From Deinococcus yavapaiensis KR-236 (lineage in GTDB: Bacteria; Deinococcota; Deinococci; Deinococcales; Deinococcaceae), in assembly GCF_003217515.1 (NCBI RefSeq), contig NZ_QJSX01000018.1:1-64000 (forward strand): 64,000 nucleotides of DNA, read 5' to 3'. Position numbers and translations under genes: made by a program. Under the pieces are notes generated by a model. The model did not search any database and was not told the origin of the DNA. It saw only the letters and a list, made by a program, of their open reading frames with translations. Shown here piece after piece: positions 1 to 8,861 of this stretch. Positions within the stretch are counted from its first letter, which is position 1, and each line of letters opens with the position of its first letter.

Positions 1-111
1 GCTCAAGCTCATGTAGCCGTGCTGTTCGGTGCTGCCGAGCGGGAGGATGCAGCGGTCGTCGCGTTGCAAGTACGCCTCCACTTGCATCCAGTTCAAGTCA
101 CTCACGCGCAT
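1..111 (-). CDS. Creatininase family protein (5' end only)
   Basis: Only the first 37 codons lie in the window; the gene runs off the left edge. The translation starts MRVSDLNWMQVEAYLQRDD and contains LPLGSTEQHG, the N-terminal signature of the creatininase (creatinine amidohydrolase) family, where the Glu and His are metal ligands. An AGGAG site lies just upstream of the ATG. It follows the permease gene by 42 bases on the same strand and so probably ends, or continues, the peptide-transport operon. Family members hydrolyse creatinine or cyclic amides such as formamides. The exact substrate cannot be told, but with an amidohydrolase at the other end of the operon an amide or cyclic-amide compound is plausible. 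Confidence 0.75.
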   Translation of the reverse strand, partial: MRVSDLNWMQVEAYLQRDDRCILPLGSTEQHGYMSLS

Positions 112-153
112 GAAATCTCCTAGGGGCTGTTCTCGCGGGGCGGAAAGCGGGGG

Positions 154-1035
154 TCAGTGGCGTTGGCGAGGATCGAGCGCTTCTCGTAGCCCGTCGCCGA
201 CCAAGTTGAAGGCCAGCACGGTCAGGAAGATGGCGGTGCCCGGAAAGAAGGCCATCCAGGGCGAGGAGGCGAGAAAGCCACGCGCGGAGTCGAGCATCGC
301 GCCCCAGCTGGGCGTGGGCGGTTGCACGCCCAGCCCGAGGAAGGAAAGGGTGCTTTCCGCGAGGACGGCCGTGGCGATCGCCAACGTGACTTGCACGATC
401 AACGCGCTCATGATGTTGGGAAGCAGGTGACGCAAGATGATGCGAGGCGCCGTGGCGCCAAGCGCGGTGGCGGCCTGCACGTACTCTCGTTCGCGTTGAG
501 CGAGGACTTCACCTCGCGTGATGCGCGCGAAGGTGGGCGCGGTGACGATGGCGATGGCGAGCATGGCGTTTTGCAAGCTGGGCCCGAGAACGGCGGCCAA
601 GGCGATGGCGAGCACCAAGAACGGCAGCGCGAGCAACGCGTCGACGAGACGCATGATCGCTTCGTCCACCCAACCGCGGAAGAATCCGGCGATCAAACCC
701 AAGGTGGTTCCCACCAAGGTCGCCAGCAAGACGGAGACGATGCCCGCCGTGAGGGAGATGCGGGCGCCGAACAGCGTTCGCGTGAGTAAGTCTCGGCCGA
801 GGTCGTCCGTGCCGAATCGGTGCGTGACGCTGGGCGGTTGGCTGAGGCTGTCGAAGGAGGCTTGCGCGGGTCCGTACGGCGAAATCCAAGGAGCGAGCAG
901 CGCCAGCACGCAAAACAACAGCAAGACCGCCAAGCCGATGACGGCCGGGGTGTTGCGCAAGAAGCGCTGCACGGGTTTCGGCCAAGAGCGCGGTGTTCGC
1001 GCGGGCTTGCCAGCTAACCTTTTGGCTCGAGTCAT
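154..1035 (-). CDS. ABC transporter permease, DppC/OppC type
   Basis: 293 residues. A short basic cytosolic N-terminus is followed by a first membrane helix near residues 32-52, then the OppC-type permease core with the EAA-like segment ending in GATAPRIILRHLLPNIM (about residues 190-210) that contacts the ATPases. Length and domain order are normal for DppC/OppC. The ATG overlaps the stop of the upstream permease by four bases (ATGA), so the two are translationally coupled. It forms a heterodimeric channel with the next gene and takes substrate from the binding protein encoded two genes upstream. The ATPase subunits are not inside the window; they may lie beyond the creatininase or be shared. 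Confidence 0.9.
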   Translation of the reverse strand: MTRAKRLAGKPARTPRSWPKPVQRFLRNTPAVIGLAVLLLFCVLALLAPWISPYGPAQASFDSLSQPPSVTHRFGTDDLGRDLLTRTLFGARISLTAGIVSVLLATLVGTTLGLIAGFFRGWVDEAIMRLVDALLALPFLVLAIALAAVLGPSLQNAMLAIAIVTAPTFARITRGEVLAQREREYVQAATALGATAPRIILRHLLPNIMSALIVQVTLAIATAVLAESTLSFLGLGVQPPTPSWGAMLDSARGFLASSPWMAFFPGTAIFLTVLAFNLVGDGLREALDPRQRH

Positions 1036-1973
1036 TGGTATCGAATCCTCGGGTCGATCGCGGCGTACGCGAGGTCGACGAGAAAACTAACGAGAAAGAC
1101 GGCCAAGGCGATGACGAGCACCAATCCTTGAATGACGAGGAAGTCACGGTTGTACACGGAGTACACCAGCAAGTTCCCGAATCCCGGCACGCTGAAGATC
1201 TGTTCGGTGACGACGGCGCCGCCCAAGAGCGTGCCCAGTTGCAAGCCCAGCGCGGTCACGACCGGGACGAGGGCGTTGCGCAGACCGTGCTTGACGACGA
1301 CCGTGAAGGTCCTCGCGCCTTTGGCGGCGGCCGTTCGAATGTAATCTTGCGACATGGCTTCGAGCATGCTCGAACGCATGTACCGACTCAGCACCGCCGC
1401 CGAGAAGGCCCCGAGGGTGACGCTCGGCAAGATCATGAGCGTCAAGTTCCTCGCGGGGTTTTCGAAGAAGCTGACGTACCCGCCCGCCGGAATCCAAGCG
1501 AGACGAACGCTGAAGATGTAGATCAGGATGATTCCGGCGAAGAAAGTCGGCAAGCTGATGCCGCACAACGCCAGCAACGTCAACGTCCGGTCGAGCAGTC
1601 CGCCGGGTTTGAGGGCGCTGAACAACCCGACGGGCACGGCGATCACCATCGACAGCAAGGTGGACAGGACGGCGAGCTCGAGGGTGATCGGAAGCTTCTC
1701 GGCGATCAAGGTCGTGACGGGCAAGTTGCGCAGGCTGTTTCCGAAGTCGAGTCGAGCGATGTCGGCGAGCCACCGAAGGTACTGCTCGGGCAAGGAGCGG
1801 TCGAAGCCGAGTTTCTCGCGCAGGGCGATGACCGATTCCGGCGTGGCGCCTTCCCCGAGCATGATGCGTGCCGGGTCGCCGGGCAGCAGGTGCACGAGTG
1901 CGAAGACCAGTACTGTCACGATGAACAGGGTGGGCAGCGTCGTGAACAGGCGGCGAACGGCGAACTGGATCAT
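1032..1973 (-). CDS. ABC transporter permease, DppB/OppB type
   Basis: 313 residues beginning MIQFAVRRLFTTLPTLF, the typical DppB/OppB N-terminus with one membrane helix, then a large outside loop and the permease core. The LLPGDPARIMLG stretch (near residues 34-46) is characteristic of DppB-type proteins. The EAA-like motif lies around AAAKGARTFTVVVKHGLRNALVPV. I chose the ATG at 1973 because it overlaps the TGA of the upstream binding-protein gene (ATGA). Longer forms would run into that gene in another frame. It is the second permease of a peptide or small-amide importer and pairs with the OppC-type protein downstream. Confidence 0.9.
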   Translation of the reverse strand: MIQFAVRRLFTTLPTLFIVTVLVFALVHLLPGDPARIMLGEGATPESVIALREKLGFDRSLPEQYLRWLADIARLDFGNSLRNLPVTTLIAEKLPITLELAVLSTLLSMVIAVPVGLFSALKPGGLLDRTLTLLALCGISLPTFFAGIILIYIFSVRLAWIPAGGYVSFFENPARNLTLMILPSVTLGAFSAAVLSRYMRSSMLEAMSQDYIRTAAAKGARTFTVVVKHGLRNALVPVVTALGLQLGTLLGGAVVTEQIFSVPGFGNLLVYSVYNRDFLVIQGLVLVIALAVFLVSFLVDLAYAAIDPRIRYQ

Positions 1974-3445
1974 TTCACGGTCACGTCTTTCAAGCGCAAG
2001 ATGCCGTCCGGGAAGACCTTGACGCCGTCGACGTTGCTGGCCATGCCGACGCGCGCGGATTGTTGCAGCAGCCACTCGGTGGGTTTGTCCGCCGTGATTT
2101 TCTTCAAGGCTTCCGTGTACGCTTTGCGGCGATCGGCCATGCTGGTCGCGTTGCGCGCTTGATTGAGAAGCGCGTCGACGCTCTTGTCGCTGTATCCGGA
2201 CCAGTTCCAGTAGGCGTTCGTGAGGAAGAACTCGTAGATGTTGCCGTCAGGATCGGCTTTGCCGCTCCACTGCATCGTGACGGCGTCGAAATCGTGCTTT
2301 TCGACGCGTTGCAGGTACTGACCGACCTCCACCTGCTCGATTTTCATGTTGATGCCCGCCTGCGCGGCCATCGCTTGCAGCACTTGCGTCATCTTGTCTT
2401 CGGGGGCGCGCGCGATGGTCAGCAAGGTGAACGTCAAGTTCGGTTGCTGCGCCGAGCTCAACTTCTGCTTGGCCGTGGCGAGGTTGGCTTTGGGAACTTT
2501 GATGGTCGTGCTGTACGCGGCCGTGCCCGGCGCGAAGGGGCCGCCGGTGGGTTGCTCGGTGTTGAAGAACACGACCTTGCTGAGCGCGGCGCGGTCGAAC
2601 GTGGCGGAGACCGCTTCACGCAGGGCTTTGTTGTTGAACGGCGCCCGCGTGGTGTTGAAGACGATGGTGCGGAACCCCAGGGTCGGCAGTTGCATGTACT
2701 TGAACTTCGCGTTGGTCTTCAGCGCTTCGACGTCTTTGGGTTCGACGGGCAAGATGACTTGCACGGCGTTGGACAACAAGTTTGCCATTCGGACCGTCCC
2801 GTCCGGGAACGGCTTGAATTGCAGCTTGTCGATTTTCGGCGCGCCATTCCAGTAGGTTTTGTTGGCTTCCAAGGTGATGTTGTCTTGGGTGACGCGGCTG
2901 ACGAACGAGAAGGGGCCGCTTCCGACGGGCTGGTTGGTGAACTTGTCCCCGGCTTTCTTCGCGGCGGTCGGCGAGACGATCATGCCGGCGACGTCTCCGA
3001 GAGCGGCGAGCAGCGGGCTGTAGGTGTTCTTGAGAGTGATCTGGACGGTGGTGGGATTGACGACCTTCACGTCCTTGACGGTGCTCAGCACGCCTTTTTG
3101 CGCGCTGGTGTCCATGGTCATGTTGCGGTCGAGGCTGAACTTCACGGCGGTCGCGTCCAGATTCGTTCCGTCGTGGAACTTCACGCCGGTGCGCAAGTTG
3201 AAGGTGTACGTCAAGCCGTCCGGGCTGATCTTCCAGGACTTGGCGATGGCGGGGATGGGCCGCATTTTCTGGTCGTAGCCGACGAGGGTGTCGAACATCT
3301 GCCGCAGCACGTGGTACTCGGACGTGGCGGTCGCCAAGGCGGGATCGAGCTGCGGAGGGTCTTGATTGAGGCCGATGACGAGGGTCTCGGCGGCGGCCAA
3401 GCTGAGCAAGGCGCAAATGGCAGTGGCGGCAAGGTGCTTTTTCAT
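1970..3445 (-). CDS. ABC transporter substrate-binding protein, peptide/nickel type (SBP family 5)
   Basis: 491 residues. An N-terminal signal peptide (MKKHLAATAICALLSLAAA, cleavage near residue 19) has no lipobox cysteine. The family 5 signature follows: LNQDPPQLDPALATATSEYHV, then GLTYTFNLRTGVKFHDG around residues 75-95. This family delivers di- and oligopeptides, nickel or other small molecules to DppBC-type permeases. The start has a GGAA-type site upstream. It sits 51 bases after the amidohydrolase and is coupled to dppB by a four-base overlap. The substrate is not readable from sequence, but the flanking amidohydrolase and creatininase suggest a dipeptide or cyclic amide rather than a general oligopeptide. 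Confidence 0.9.
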   Translation of the reverse strand: MKKHLAATAICALLSLAAAETLVIGLNQDPPQLDPALATATSEYHVLRQMFDTLVGYDQKMRPIPAIAKSWKISPDGLTYTFNLRTGVKFHDGTNLDATAVKFSLDRNMTMDTSAQKGVLSTVKDVKVVNPTTVQITLKNTYSPLLAALGDVAGMIVSPTAAKKAGDKFTNQPVGSGPFSFVSRVTQDNITLEANKTYWNGAPKIDKLQFKPFPDGTVRMANLLSNAVQVILPVEPKDVEALKTNAKFKYMQLPTLGFRTIVFNTTRAPFNNKALREAVSATFDRAALSKVVFFNTEQPTGGPFAPGTAAYSTTIKVPKANLATAKQKLSSAQQPNLTFTLLTIARAPEDKMTQVLQAMAAQAGINMKIEQVEVGQYLQRVEKHDFDAVTMQWSGKADPDGNIYEFFLTNAYWNWSGYSDKSVDALLNQARNATSMADRRKAYTEALKKITADKPTEWLLQQSARVGMASNVDGVKVFPDGILRLKDVTVK

Positions 3446-3496
3446 GACAGTTCCTTTTGAAGCGCGAAGGTCACCACGTGAGCTGAGCTGAAGCGC

Positions 3497-4774
3497 TCAA
3501 TCGGCGGCGACTACGGAGTGCGGTACGGCCGTGCGGCGGTCCGCGACGATCTCGCCGCCTTTGATGACGAGCGGAACGCGTTGCAGGTCTTGCAAGACGG
3601 TGATGTCAAGCGACGGATCGCCGTCGACCACGACGAGGTCGGCGTAGTGTCCGGGCGCGATGACGCCGACGTCGGGAATGTCGAGCGCTTTCGCGGCGCC
3701 GCTCGTGGCGCTCACCAAGGCGTCCATGGCGCTGAGGCCCGCTTCGACGAGCATCTGGAGTTCGTAGCCGTTACCGCCGTGGCGCACGCCGGGCATGGAC
3801 GCGTCCGAGCCGCAGATGATTTGCACGCCGTGCGCGCGGGCGCGCGCCGTGGTGTCCCAGGCGGCGTCGATCGCTTTGTCGCGCCACGCGGCGAAGTGCG
3901 GTTTGTCCATCGCTTCGGGACCGAGTTCGCGGAATCGGCCGGTGACGCTGAGGGTCGGGCACAAGACGGTGCCTCGCTCGGCCATCATGTCGAGCTGCTC
4001 GTCGGTGAGGAAGAATCCGTGCTCGATGCCGTCGACGCCCGCCTCGATCGCCCACGTCGCGCCTTCGCCCCCGTAACAGTGGGCCGTGACTTTACGGTGG
4101 TGCATGTGCGCTTCGTCGATGATGGCCTGCATGGTTTCCCGCGTCATCTCGGGCGAGCAACGCATGCCGTAACGCCGCACGTGCTCGGTCAAGGTCGCGT
4201 TGATCTTGATGAAGTCGACGTCGTAGCGCAGGTTTTGACGAACGGCTTTGCGACCCTCGGTGGGATCGTCGGCGAGCGCCGTGGGACTGCCCGACGTCAC
4301 GTGAGGCGCGAGGAATTTCTCGAAGTCCATGTGTCCGGCGGTGCTGGTGATGCCTAGCCCGCACGTCCACAAGCGCGGTCCGACGAGCTTCCCGGCGTTG
4401 ATGGCGTTGCGAACGGCGATGTCGGCGTAGTCGCGGCAGGCGCAGTCGCGCAGAGTCGTCCAGCCGGCGTGCAAGGAGCTCAAGGCGTTTTTGTAGCACT
4501 CCAGCGTGAAGTCGGGCAGGGTCGTGGACGCTCCGGCGGTGAAGAAGGCGTCCTCGTGCGGGTCGCCGCTGCCGAGGATGTGGACGTGCACGTCGATGAG
4601 GCCCGGCGTGACCGTGAAGCGGGACGCGTCGATCAGCGTGTAGTTCGGTGGAGGCGTCTCGTGCTGGCGTAGAACGCCCGTGATGCGTTCACCGTCGATG
4701 AGGACGACCGCGTTTTGGATGGGGGCGTTGCCACTTCCGTCGAGCAGGGTTCCCGTGCGCAGGGCGACTGGCAT
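3497..4774 (-). CDS. Metal-dependent amidohydrolase (imidazolonepropionase / Xaa-Pro dipeptidase-like)
   Basis: 425 residues of the amidohydrolase TIM-barrel superfamily. Metal-binding residues are visible: HVH at 63-65, a Lys in DFIKI near 190 that could be the carbamylated bridge, His 232 in VTAHCYGG, His 252 in GIEHG, and Asp 324 in CGSDASMPG. There is no signal peptide, so it is probably cytosolic. It is the first gene of the operon, with GAGGT about six bases before the ATG, and is divergent from the GntR regulator. Relatives hydrolyse dipeptides with C-terminal proline or lysine, or cyclic amides. Here it probably processes the compound imported by the downstream Dpp-type system. Confidence 0.85.
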   Translation of the reverse strand: MPVALRTGTLLDGSGNAPIQNAVVLIDGERITGVLRQHETPPPNYTLIDASRFTVTPGLIDVHVHILGSGDPHEDAFFTAGASTTLPDFTLECYKNALSSLHAGWTTLRDCACRDYADIAVRNAINAGKLVGPRLWTCGLGITSTAGHMDFEKFLAPHVTSGSPTALADDPTEGRKAVRQNLRYDVDFIKINATLTEHVRRYGMRCSPEMTRETMQAIIDEAHMHHRKVTAHCYGGEGATWAIEAGVDGIEHGFFLTDEQLDMMAERGTVLCPTLSVTGRFRELGPEAMDKPHFAAWRDKAIDAAWDTTARARAHGVQIICGSDASMPGVRHGGNGYELQMLVEAGLSAMDALVSATSGAAKALDIPDVGVIAPGHYADLVVVDGDPSLDITVLQDLQRVPLVIKGGEIVADRRTAVPHSVVAAD

Positions 4775-4917
4775 GTCTGACCTCGTTGTCTGAGGCTGCC
4801 GAGGTGAAGGGTAGGGCAGCCCGTTGAAGAGGGAGCGAGCGCGGACGTCGAACCGTCAATAGGACAGGTATCTCCCTTCTGGACATCAAGCAGGAAGCGC
4901 AACGTCAACGAAGTGTT

Positions 4918-4938
4918 GTTATGACGCGAGTGTAACAA
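4918..4938. promoter_or_regulatory. Candidate GntR operator, copy 1
   Basis: A 21-base site beginning GTTATGAC and ending TAACAA, with TTGTTA and TAACAA forming 6-base inverted arms (4916-4921 and 4933-4938). Its pattern matches the site at 5080-5100 at 14 or more positions, including GTTATGA at the left and TAACAA at the right. It lies about 145 bases upstream of the amidohydrolase ATG, inside the divergent region between that operon and the GntR gene. Seen directly: two matching sites. Inferred: that GntR binds them. Confidence 0.55.
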
Positions 4939-5079
4939 TACACTGCGGGGGTGTCAAGGCCAACGTGAACCCGTGAAGATAACGGGCACCTCTAACAGCT
5001 CCAGAAAGGAAAAAACTGTGCCTGTGGCGCGTCTCGACGAGGCGTCTTGGGCGAGCATTTCCCTAACAGTGCCAAAAGC

Positions 5080-5100
5080 GTTATGATGCCGCTATAACAA
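5080..5100. promoter_or_regulatory. Candidate GntR operator, copy 2, overlapping a -10 box
   Basis: Perfect inverted repeat GTTAT-N9-ATAAC (5080-5098), continuing to TAACAA at 5100 and sharing the pattern of copy 1. TATAAC at 5093-5098 makes a good -10 hexamer for the GntR gene starting at 5132, so binding here would shut off the regulator's own promoter. Extra TAACAG half-sites are seen near 4993 and 5064. The whole 4775-5131 spacer holds only these signals and no gene. Confidence 0.6.
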
Positions 5101-5131
5101 GAACACGAATCCTTCGCCACCTTGGAGACTT

Positions 5132-6133
5132 ATGTACATGACCTCCATCGCCACGGACATCACCATCGACCGTTCCCTCGCGGTGCCCTTGGCGGCCCAA
5201 CTGCGAGCGCAAATCGAATACGGCATCGTCTACGGCAAGATTCCGCGCGGCGGGCGCCTGCCGCCCGTACGTGAACTCGCCGCCCAACTCGACATCTCGC
5301 TGGTCACCGTGGCGCAGGTGTACAAAGAACTCCAGCAAAAAGGCTTGATCGTCTCGACGCCCGGCCGAGGCACCTACGTCGCCGATCACGCCGACATCGA
5401 CAAGTTGCTCACCCTTCACCAACTCGTCGAACGCAGCTTGCGCGACTTGAAACGCCAAGCGCACGAACTCGGATTGAGTACGCCCGACGTGCGACACGCC
5501 ATCGAACACAAACTGCACGTCCTGAGCGACGCGCATCAACTTCGCGTGTCCTTCGTCGGCATCTTCCGCGGCGTCTCCCAATCGTACGTCCAAGACCTGC
5601 GGCGCCAATTGAACACCGATCTCCACATCGACGTCGTCACGCTTCAGGAACTGCACGACAACGCCGCCCTCCTCGACGACCTCGCGAACGCCGACTTGAT
5701 CATCACGTTTCGCCACCGGGAAACGGAGGTGCGGCAACTGCTCTCCGCGCCCGTTCCCGTCGTATCGATCCAGTTCATACCTTCCAAGGCGACGCGGATG
5801 GCCCTGGCGGCCCTTGAACCCGACACCCGGCTCGCGCTCGTGACCATCCTCCCGGAGTTTCTTCCCGTGCTCAAAGCGGGCGTCGGAACGTTCGCGTCCC
5901 ACATCTTCGACGTTCGCGCCTCGGCCCGCGGACTCGACGACCTCGACGACGTGCTTCGCTGGGCGGACGTCGTCGTCTACGCTTCGGGCTCGGAAGCCTT
6001 GATCGCCGCGCTGCCCGAGCAAACGCGCCGCTTCGAATACCTGCACAGCCCCGACCCGGCCTCCGTTCAAGGCACGCTCGCGCCGATCCTGCAACAACTG
6101 GCTCCCGACTTCGCTTCGACGTCCAAGTCCTGA
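5132..6133 (+). CDS. GntR family transcriptional regulator
   Basis: 333 residues. The GntR winged-helix DNA-binding domain occupies about residues 15-80, with GGRLPPVRELAAQLDISLVTV and KGLIVSTPGRGTYVAD as the helix-turn-helix and wing. The remaining 240 residues look like a periplasmic-binding-protein-type sensor rather than the FadR or UbiC ligand domains (for example LRVSFVGIFRGVSQSYVQDL, then VVVYASGSEAL). GGAG lies five bases before the ATG at 5132; the next Met at 5138 is possible. It is divergent from the peptide/amide operon and probably controls it and itself through the two paired sites upstream. Ligand unknown; the transported compound is the natural guess. Confidence 0.85.
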   Translation: MYMTSIATDITIDRSLAVPLAAQLRAQIEYGIVYGKIPRGGRLPPVRELAAQLDISLVTVAQVYKELQQKGLIVSTPGRGTYVADHADIDKLLTLHQLVERSLRDLKRQAHELGLSTPDVRHAIEHKLHVLSDAHQLRVSFVGIFRGVSQSYVQDLRRQLNTDLHIDVVTLQELHDNAALLDDLANADLIITFRHRETEVRQLLSAPVPVVSIQFIPSKATRMALAALEPDTRLALVTILPEFLPVLKAGVGTFASHIFDVRASARGLDDLDDVLRWADVVVYASGSEALIAALPEQTRRFEYLHSPDPASVQGTLAPILQQLAPDFASTSKS

Positions 6134-6348
6134 GCTTCCTTTGAACCCACGGAACGGCCGCCAGGAACCGTTCGAGCGACGAAAACGAAGGCCGCCGAGC
6201 GCTGCACCGCGTTTCGGCGAGTCCGGCATCGGCCGTGTGGAACAAGTCCTTCCTCGCGGGCCGACGCCTTCCGCTTCGTGGCGCGCGACGAGGCTTCCTG
6301 CTTCTCCCCGCACGACCGTCCATGTCCCGCGCGAGGCCGCGTCGAGCG

Positions 6349-7269
6349 CTACCACATGGAGATCCGCATCAAGTCTCTGCCCACGGTGATCCGTCCCGCA
6401 TATCGATCCCGCATGCCCGCCGTGTAGGCGGCTTCCGCTTCCTGCGTCGTCAGGGGCACGGGAATGTGGTGCGTCAGCACGAGATGCGCGACGTCCGCCT
6501 CGCGCGCGAGGTCGGCGGCTTGCAAGGTGGTGGTGTGGTACTTGGCGGGGTTCATGACCTGCACCGCCAAGTCGGGATTGTCGTCCCGCACTTCGAGCAG
6601 CCAGGCTTCGTTGTACGCGTCTTGCACCAGCACGTCTGCGTGCCGAGCGTGCCGCGTGAGGTTGGGCGTGGGCCGCGTGTCACCCGAAATCACGACTTTA
6701 CGCCCGGCGAATTCGATCGCGTATCCGACAGCGGGATGTGCCGGACGGTGATCGACTTCGAACGACGTGACGCGCACGCCGTCCTCGTCGAGCAAAACGG
6801 CGTTGTTGCCTTCGACGTACTCGACGTGCGCGCCCGCCTCGTCCGAACGGTTGTACGAGACGCGAAGGGCGATGTCGTACTCGAGCGCGTCGTGAAAGCG
6901 GCCGATGACGGCGCGGGTGTTGTCCGGGCCGTACACGCGCATCGGCACGGCACGCCCCGCGATGACGCCGACGTGAGTGCGCCAACTGCTGATGAACAAG
7001 TCCGGAAAACCCGCGTTGTGATCGTAATGGTGGTGGGTGAAGAACACGTCGTGCACGCGCTGAGGCATCAGGCCGCTGTCGATGAGCTGCCGCGTGGTGT
7101 CGGCGCCGCAGTCGAACAGTAGCACCCGGCCCGCCACGACGACGGCGACAGCGGGTTTGGCCGCGCCTGGGTAGGCGCGCGGCGTGCCGGTTCCGAGCAG
7201 CACGACCGTGAACTCGTCCAGCGAGATGGAAGCGACGGTGTTTTGATGGGTGAAGCGGCGAAACGTCAT
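6349..7269 (-). CDS. MBL-fold metallo-hydrolase
   Basis: 306 residues from the ATG at 7269, chosen because GGAG lies seven bases upstream; the open frame continues 79 codons further but that part looks non-coding. The metallo-beta-lactamase motif HHHYDH is at residues 79-84, with further ligands probably in SGDTRP and LTHHIP near the C-terminus. The fold resembles tRNase Z/ arylsulfatase-type MBL enzymes (LLGTGTPRAYPG at 24-35). No signal peptide. It converges on the GntR gene, separated by about 215 bases without a clear gene. The substrate cannot be named. Confidence 0.85.
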   Translation of the reverse strand: MTFRRFTHQNTVASISLDEFTVVLLGTGTPRAYPGAAKPAVAVVVAGRVLLFDCGADTTRQLIDSGLMPQRVHDVFFTHHHYDHNAGFPDLFISSWRTHVGVIAGRAVPMRVYGPDNTRAVIGRFHDALEYDIALRVSYNRSDEAGAHVEYVEGNNAVLLDEDGVRVTSFEVDHRPAHPAVGYAIEFAGRKVVISGDTRPTPNLTRHARHADVLVQDAYNEAWLLEVRDDNPDLAVQVMNPAKYHTTTLQAADLAREADVAHLVLTHHIPVPLTTQEAEAAYTAGMRDRYAGRITVGRDLMRISMW

Positions 7270-7613
7270 GTCGTGCTCCTCGAAGCGGCGGGACCGCGGG
7301 GCGTTGAGCCCATCATCTCCTTTGCTCCCGGCCGCGCTCGCCCTCCGTTTGGACAAGCTCGAAGCCACGGTCATGGCGCCGGGATCGAGAAGCGGTTCGA
7401 GTCCGGAGTGCAAAGAGACGTCCGCCGCGTTTTCACGCGTGGCATGAACGGGCCGAAGAGGTGCGATCCGCCGAAGCCGACCATAGAACACGGGGTCCGC
7501 ACGCACCTGCTTTCATGCGAGCCCTCATGCTTCATTCGATCTGGCTCACGTTCGACCCGACGACCCGCTCGCAGGAATCCAAATGTGCCGTGCTCGACGA
7601 GATCGGTGCGGTG
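7270..7613. other. Intergenic, no gene supported
   Basis: 344 bases between the MBL hydrolase start and the acyltransferase stop, both on the minus strand. Short open frames on both strands have no homologous look and no ribosome site. I see no strong hairpin. Confidence 0.5.
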
Positions 7614-8771
7614 TCAATGCTGTGCTGGCGCGGGCCCCGCTTCACTTTCAAGGCGAGCCGTGATCGCTTGACGCGGCACTTGTCGCGTGCGGATGCCGAT
7701 CAAGCCGGACCAATGACTTCTTGCGATCAAGGTGGCGAGCATGGTGGAAGCCGCGTACGTGGTTCCCGAAAAGACTCCCCACGTCAGAAGATGCGCCACG
7801 ACACCGGGCATCCAGTGCGATGCGAACGTGTAGACGAGCGTGTAATTGGCGAAGTAGTAAGAGAACGGCAAGATCGCGACGGCCTCGAGAATCGGTTGGT
7901 GCACCAAGTGCACGCCGTACGTCAGCTGCCGCCCGTCCAGCTTCCACCGGGGACGCGTCAAGAACAACTTGTACAGCCCGAAGAGTACGGCCAGCGAGTA
8001 CAACTGGTTGCTGAGCCGTAGGGTGTTCATGCTCGCGCCAAGATCGAGCCCTTCATGCACGTGGAGGAACCAACCTTCTAAGACGCCCGCCAGAAAGGGG
8101 CCGGCACACAGAACGCCGACGATCCACCATGACGTTTTCCTGGCGACCTCTTCGACCTTCTGCGCGTTCTTCGCCGCCAAGACGCCCAGGAGCATGAACG
8201 GCAGGAAGCCGAGCAGGGCTTCGGAGTGATTCGGAAGCGAAGTCCAATTCGTGTAGATGTTCAAGGCGTAGATCGTCGAGAAAAGGAAGGCGGCGGCGAG
8301 CAACCACAACGGCTGCTTCTTGCGCCAAAGAATGGTGACGAGGCATTGGGTGACGAAGAAGTTCGGGACGAACCAGTAGCCCGTCTCGAAAAGGAGCCAT
8401 CGGGCTTTGGCAAGCAGATACGCGGGGGCCGGGGGATGAACGACCGGGACGCCTTCAAAACTCGCGTCACGCATGAGGCTGAAGAGGAGATAAACCACCG
8501 CCCAAAACGCCCATGGAGACAAGAGGGTCGTCAAGCGCCGCCGAAGGTACGTTTCACTGTCGTGAGGGTTCTGTCGGCCGAAAAGGTAGCCGCCGATGAC
8601 GAAGAAGCTGATGGTGCCGAATTTGAGGGCTTGGACGAGGGCGATGTTGATCAAGGCGTTCGGGCCGGGCACGGCGAGGAGGCAATGCAAGACGACGACC
8701 GAAATGATTGCCACGTGCCGAATGTTGGCGACATAGTTGAGGCGACCGGGGGACGCGACAATCGACTTCAC
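7614..8771 (-). CDS. Acyltransferase family 3 membrane protein
   Basis: 385 residues from the GTG at 8771. The signature of acyltransferase-3 proteins is near the start: NIRHVAIISVVVLHC, where Arg and His lie in the first membrane helix. About ten hydrophobic helices follow, and GVHLVHQPILEAVAI near the C-terminus is also typical. These integral membrane enzymes move acyl groups (often acetyl or succinyl) onto sugars or surface glycans. The frame stays open to a GTG at 8867, but that would overlap the start of the divergent SGNH gene. The 8771 start is also favoured because a mini-ORF stop overlaps it (next entry). The neighbouring SGNH hydrolase is a common partner in surface-sugar O-acylation. 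Confidence 0.75.
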   Translation of the reverse strand: MKSIVASPGRLNYVANIRHVAIISVVVLHCLLAVPGPNALINIALVQALKFGTISFFVIGGYLFGRQNPHDSETYLRRRLTTLLSPWAFWAVVYLLFSLMRDASFEGVPVVHPPAPAYLLAKARWLLFETGYWFVPNFFVTQCLVTILWRKKQPLWLLAAAFLFSTIYALNIYTNWTSLPNHSEALLGFLPFMLLGVLAAKNAQKVEEVARKTSWWIVGVLCAGPFLAGVLEGWFLHVHEGLDLGASMNTLRLSNQLYSLAVLFGLYKLFLTRPRWKLDGRQLTYGVHLVHQPILEAVAILPFSYYFANYTLVYTFASHWMPGVVAHLLTWGVFSGTTYAASTMLATLIARSHWSGLIGIRTRQVPRQAITARLESEAGPAPAQH

Positions 8772-8795
8772 CGTTTCATCATAGTTCTTAAGATA
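8768..8795 (-). promoter_or_regulatory. TATCTT box and leaderless mini-ORF (MMKR) coupled to the acyltransferase
   Basis: On the minus strand a -10-like TATCTT (8795-8790) is followed after seven bases by ATG ATG AAA CGG TGA (8782-8768). The TGA overlaps the GTG start of the acyltransferase as GTGA. There is no Shine-Dalgarno site for the GTG, so reinitiation after the mini-ORF could supply its ribosomes. The same arrangement recurs at 42641 and 54125. Confidence 0.45.
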
Positions 8796-8861
8796 GGTTT
8801 TGTGTTCTCGAAGTCGCGCTCCCTCGAAGTTCCGACCTTCTGTGGGCGTAACCTGTTTTCG

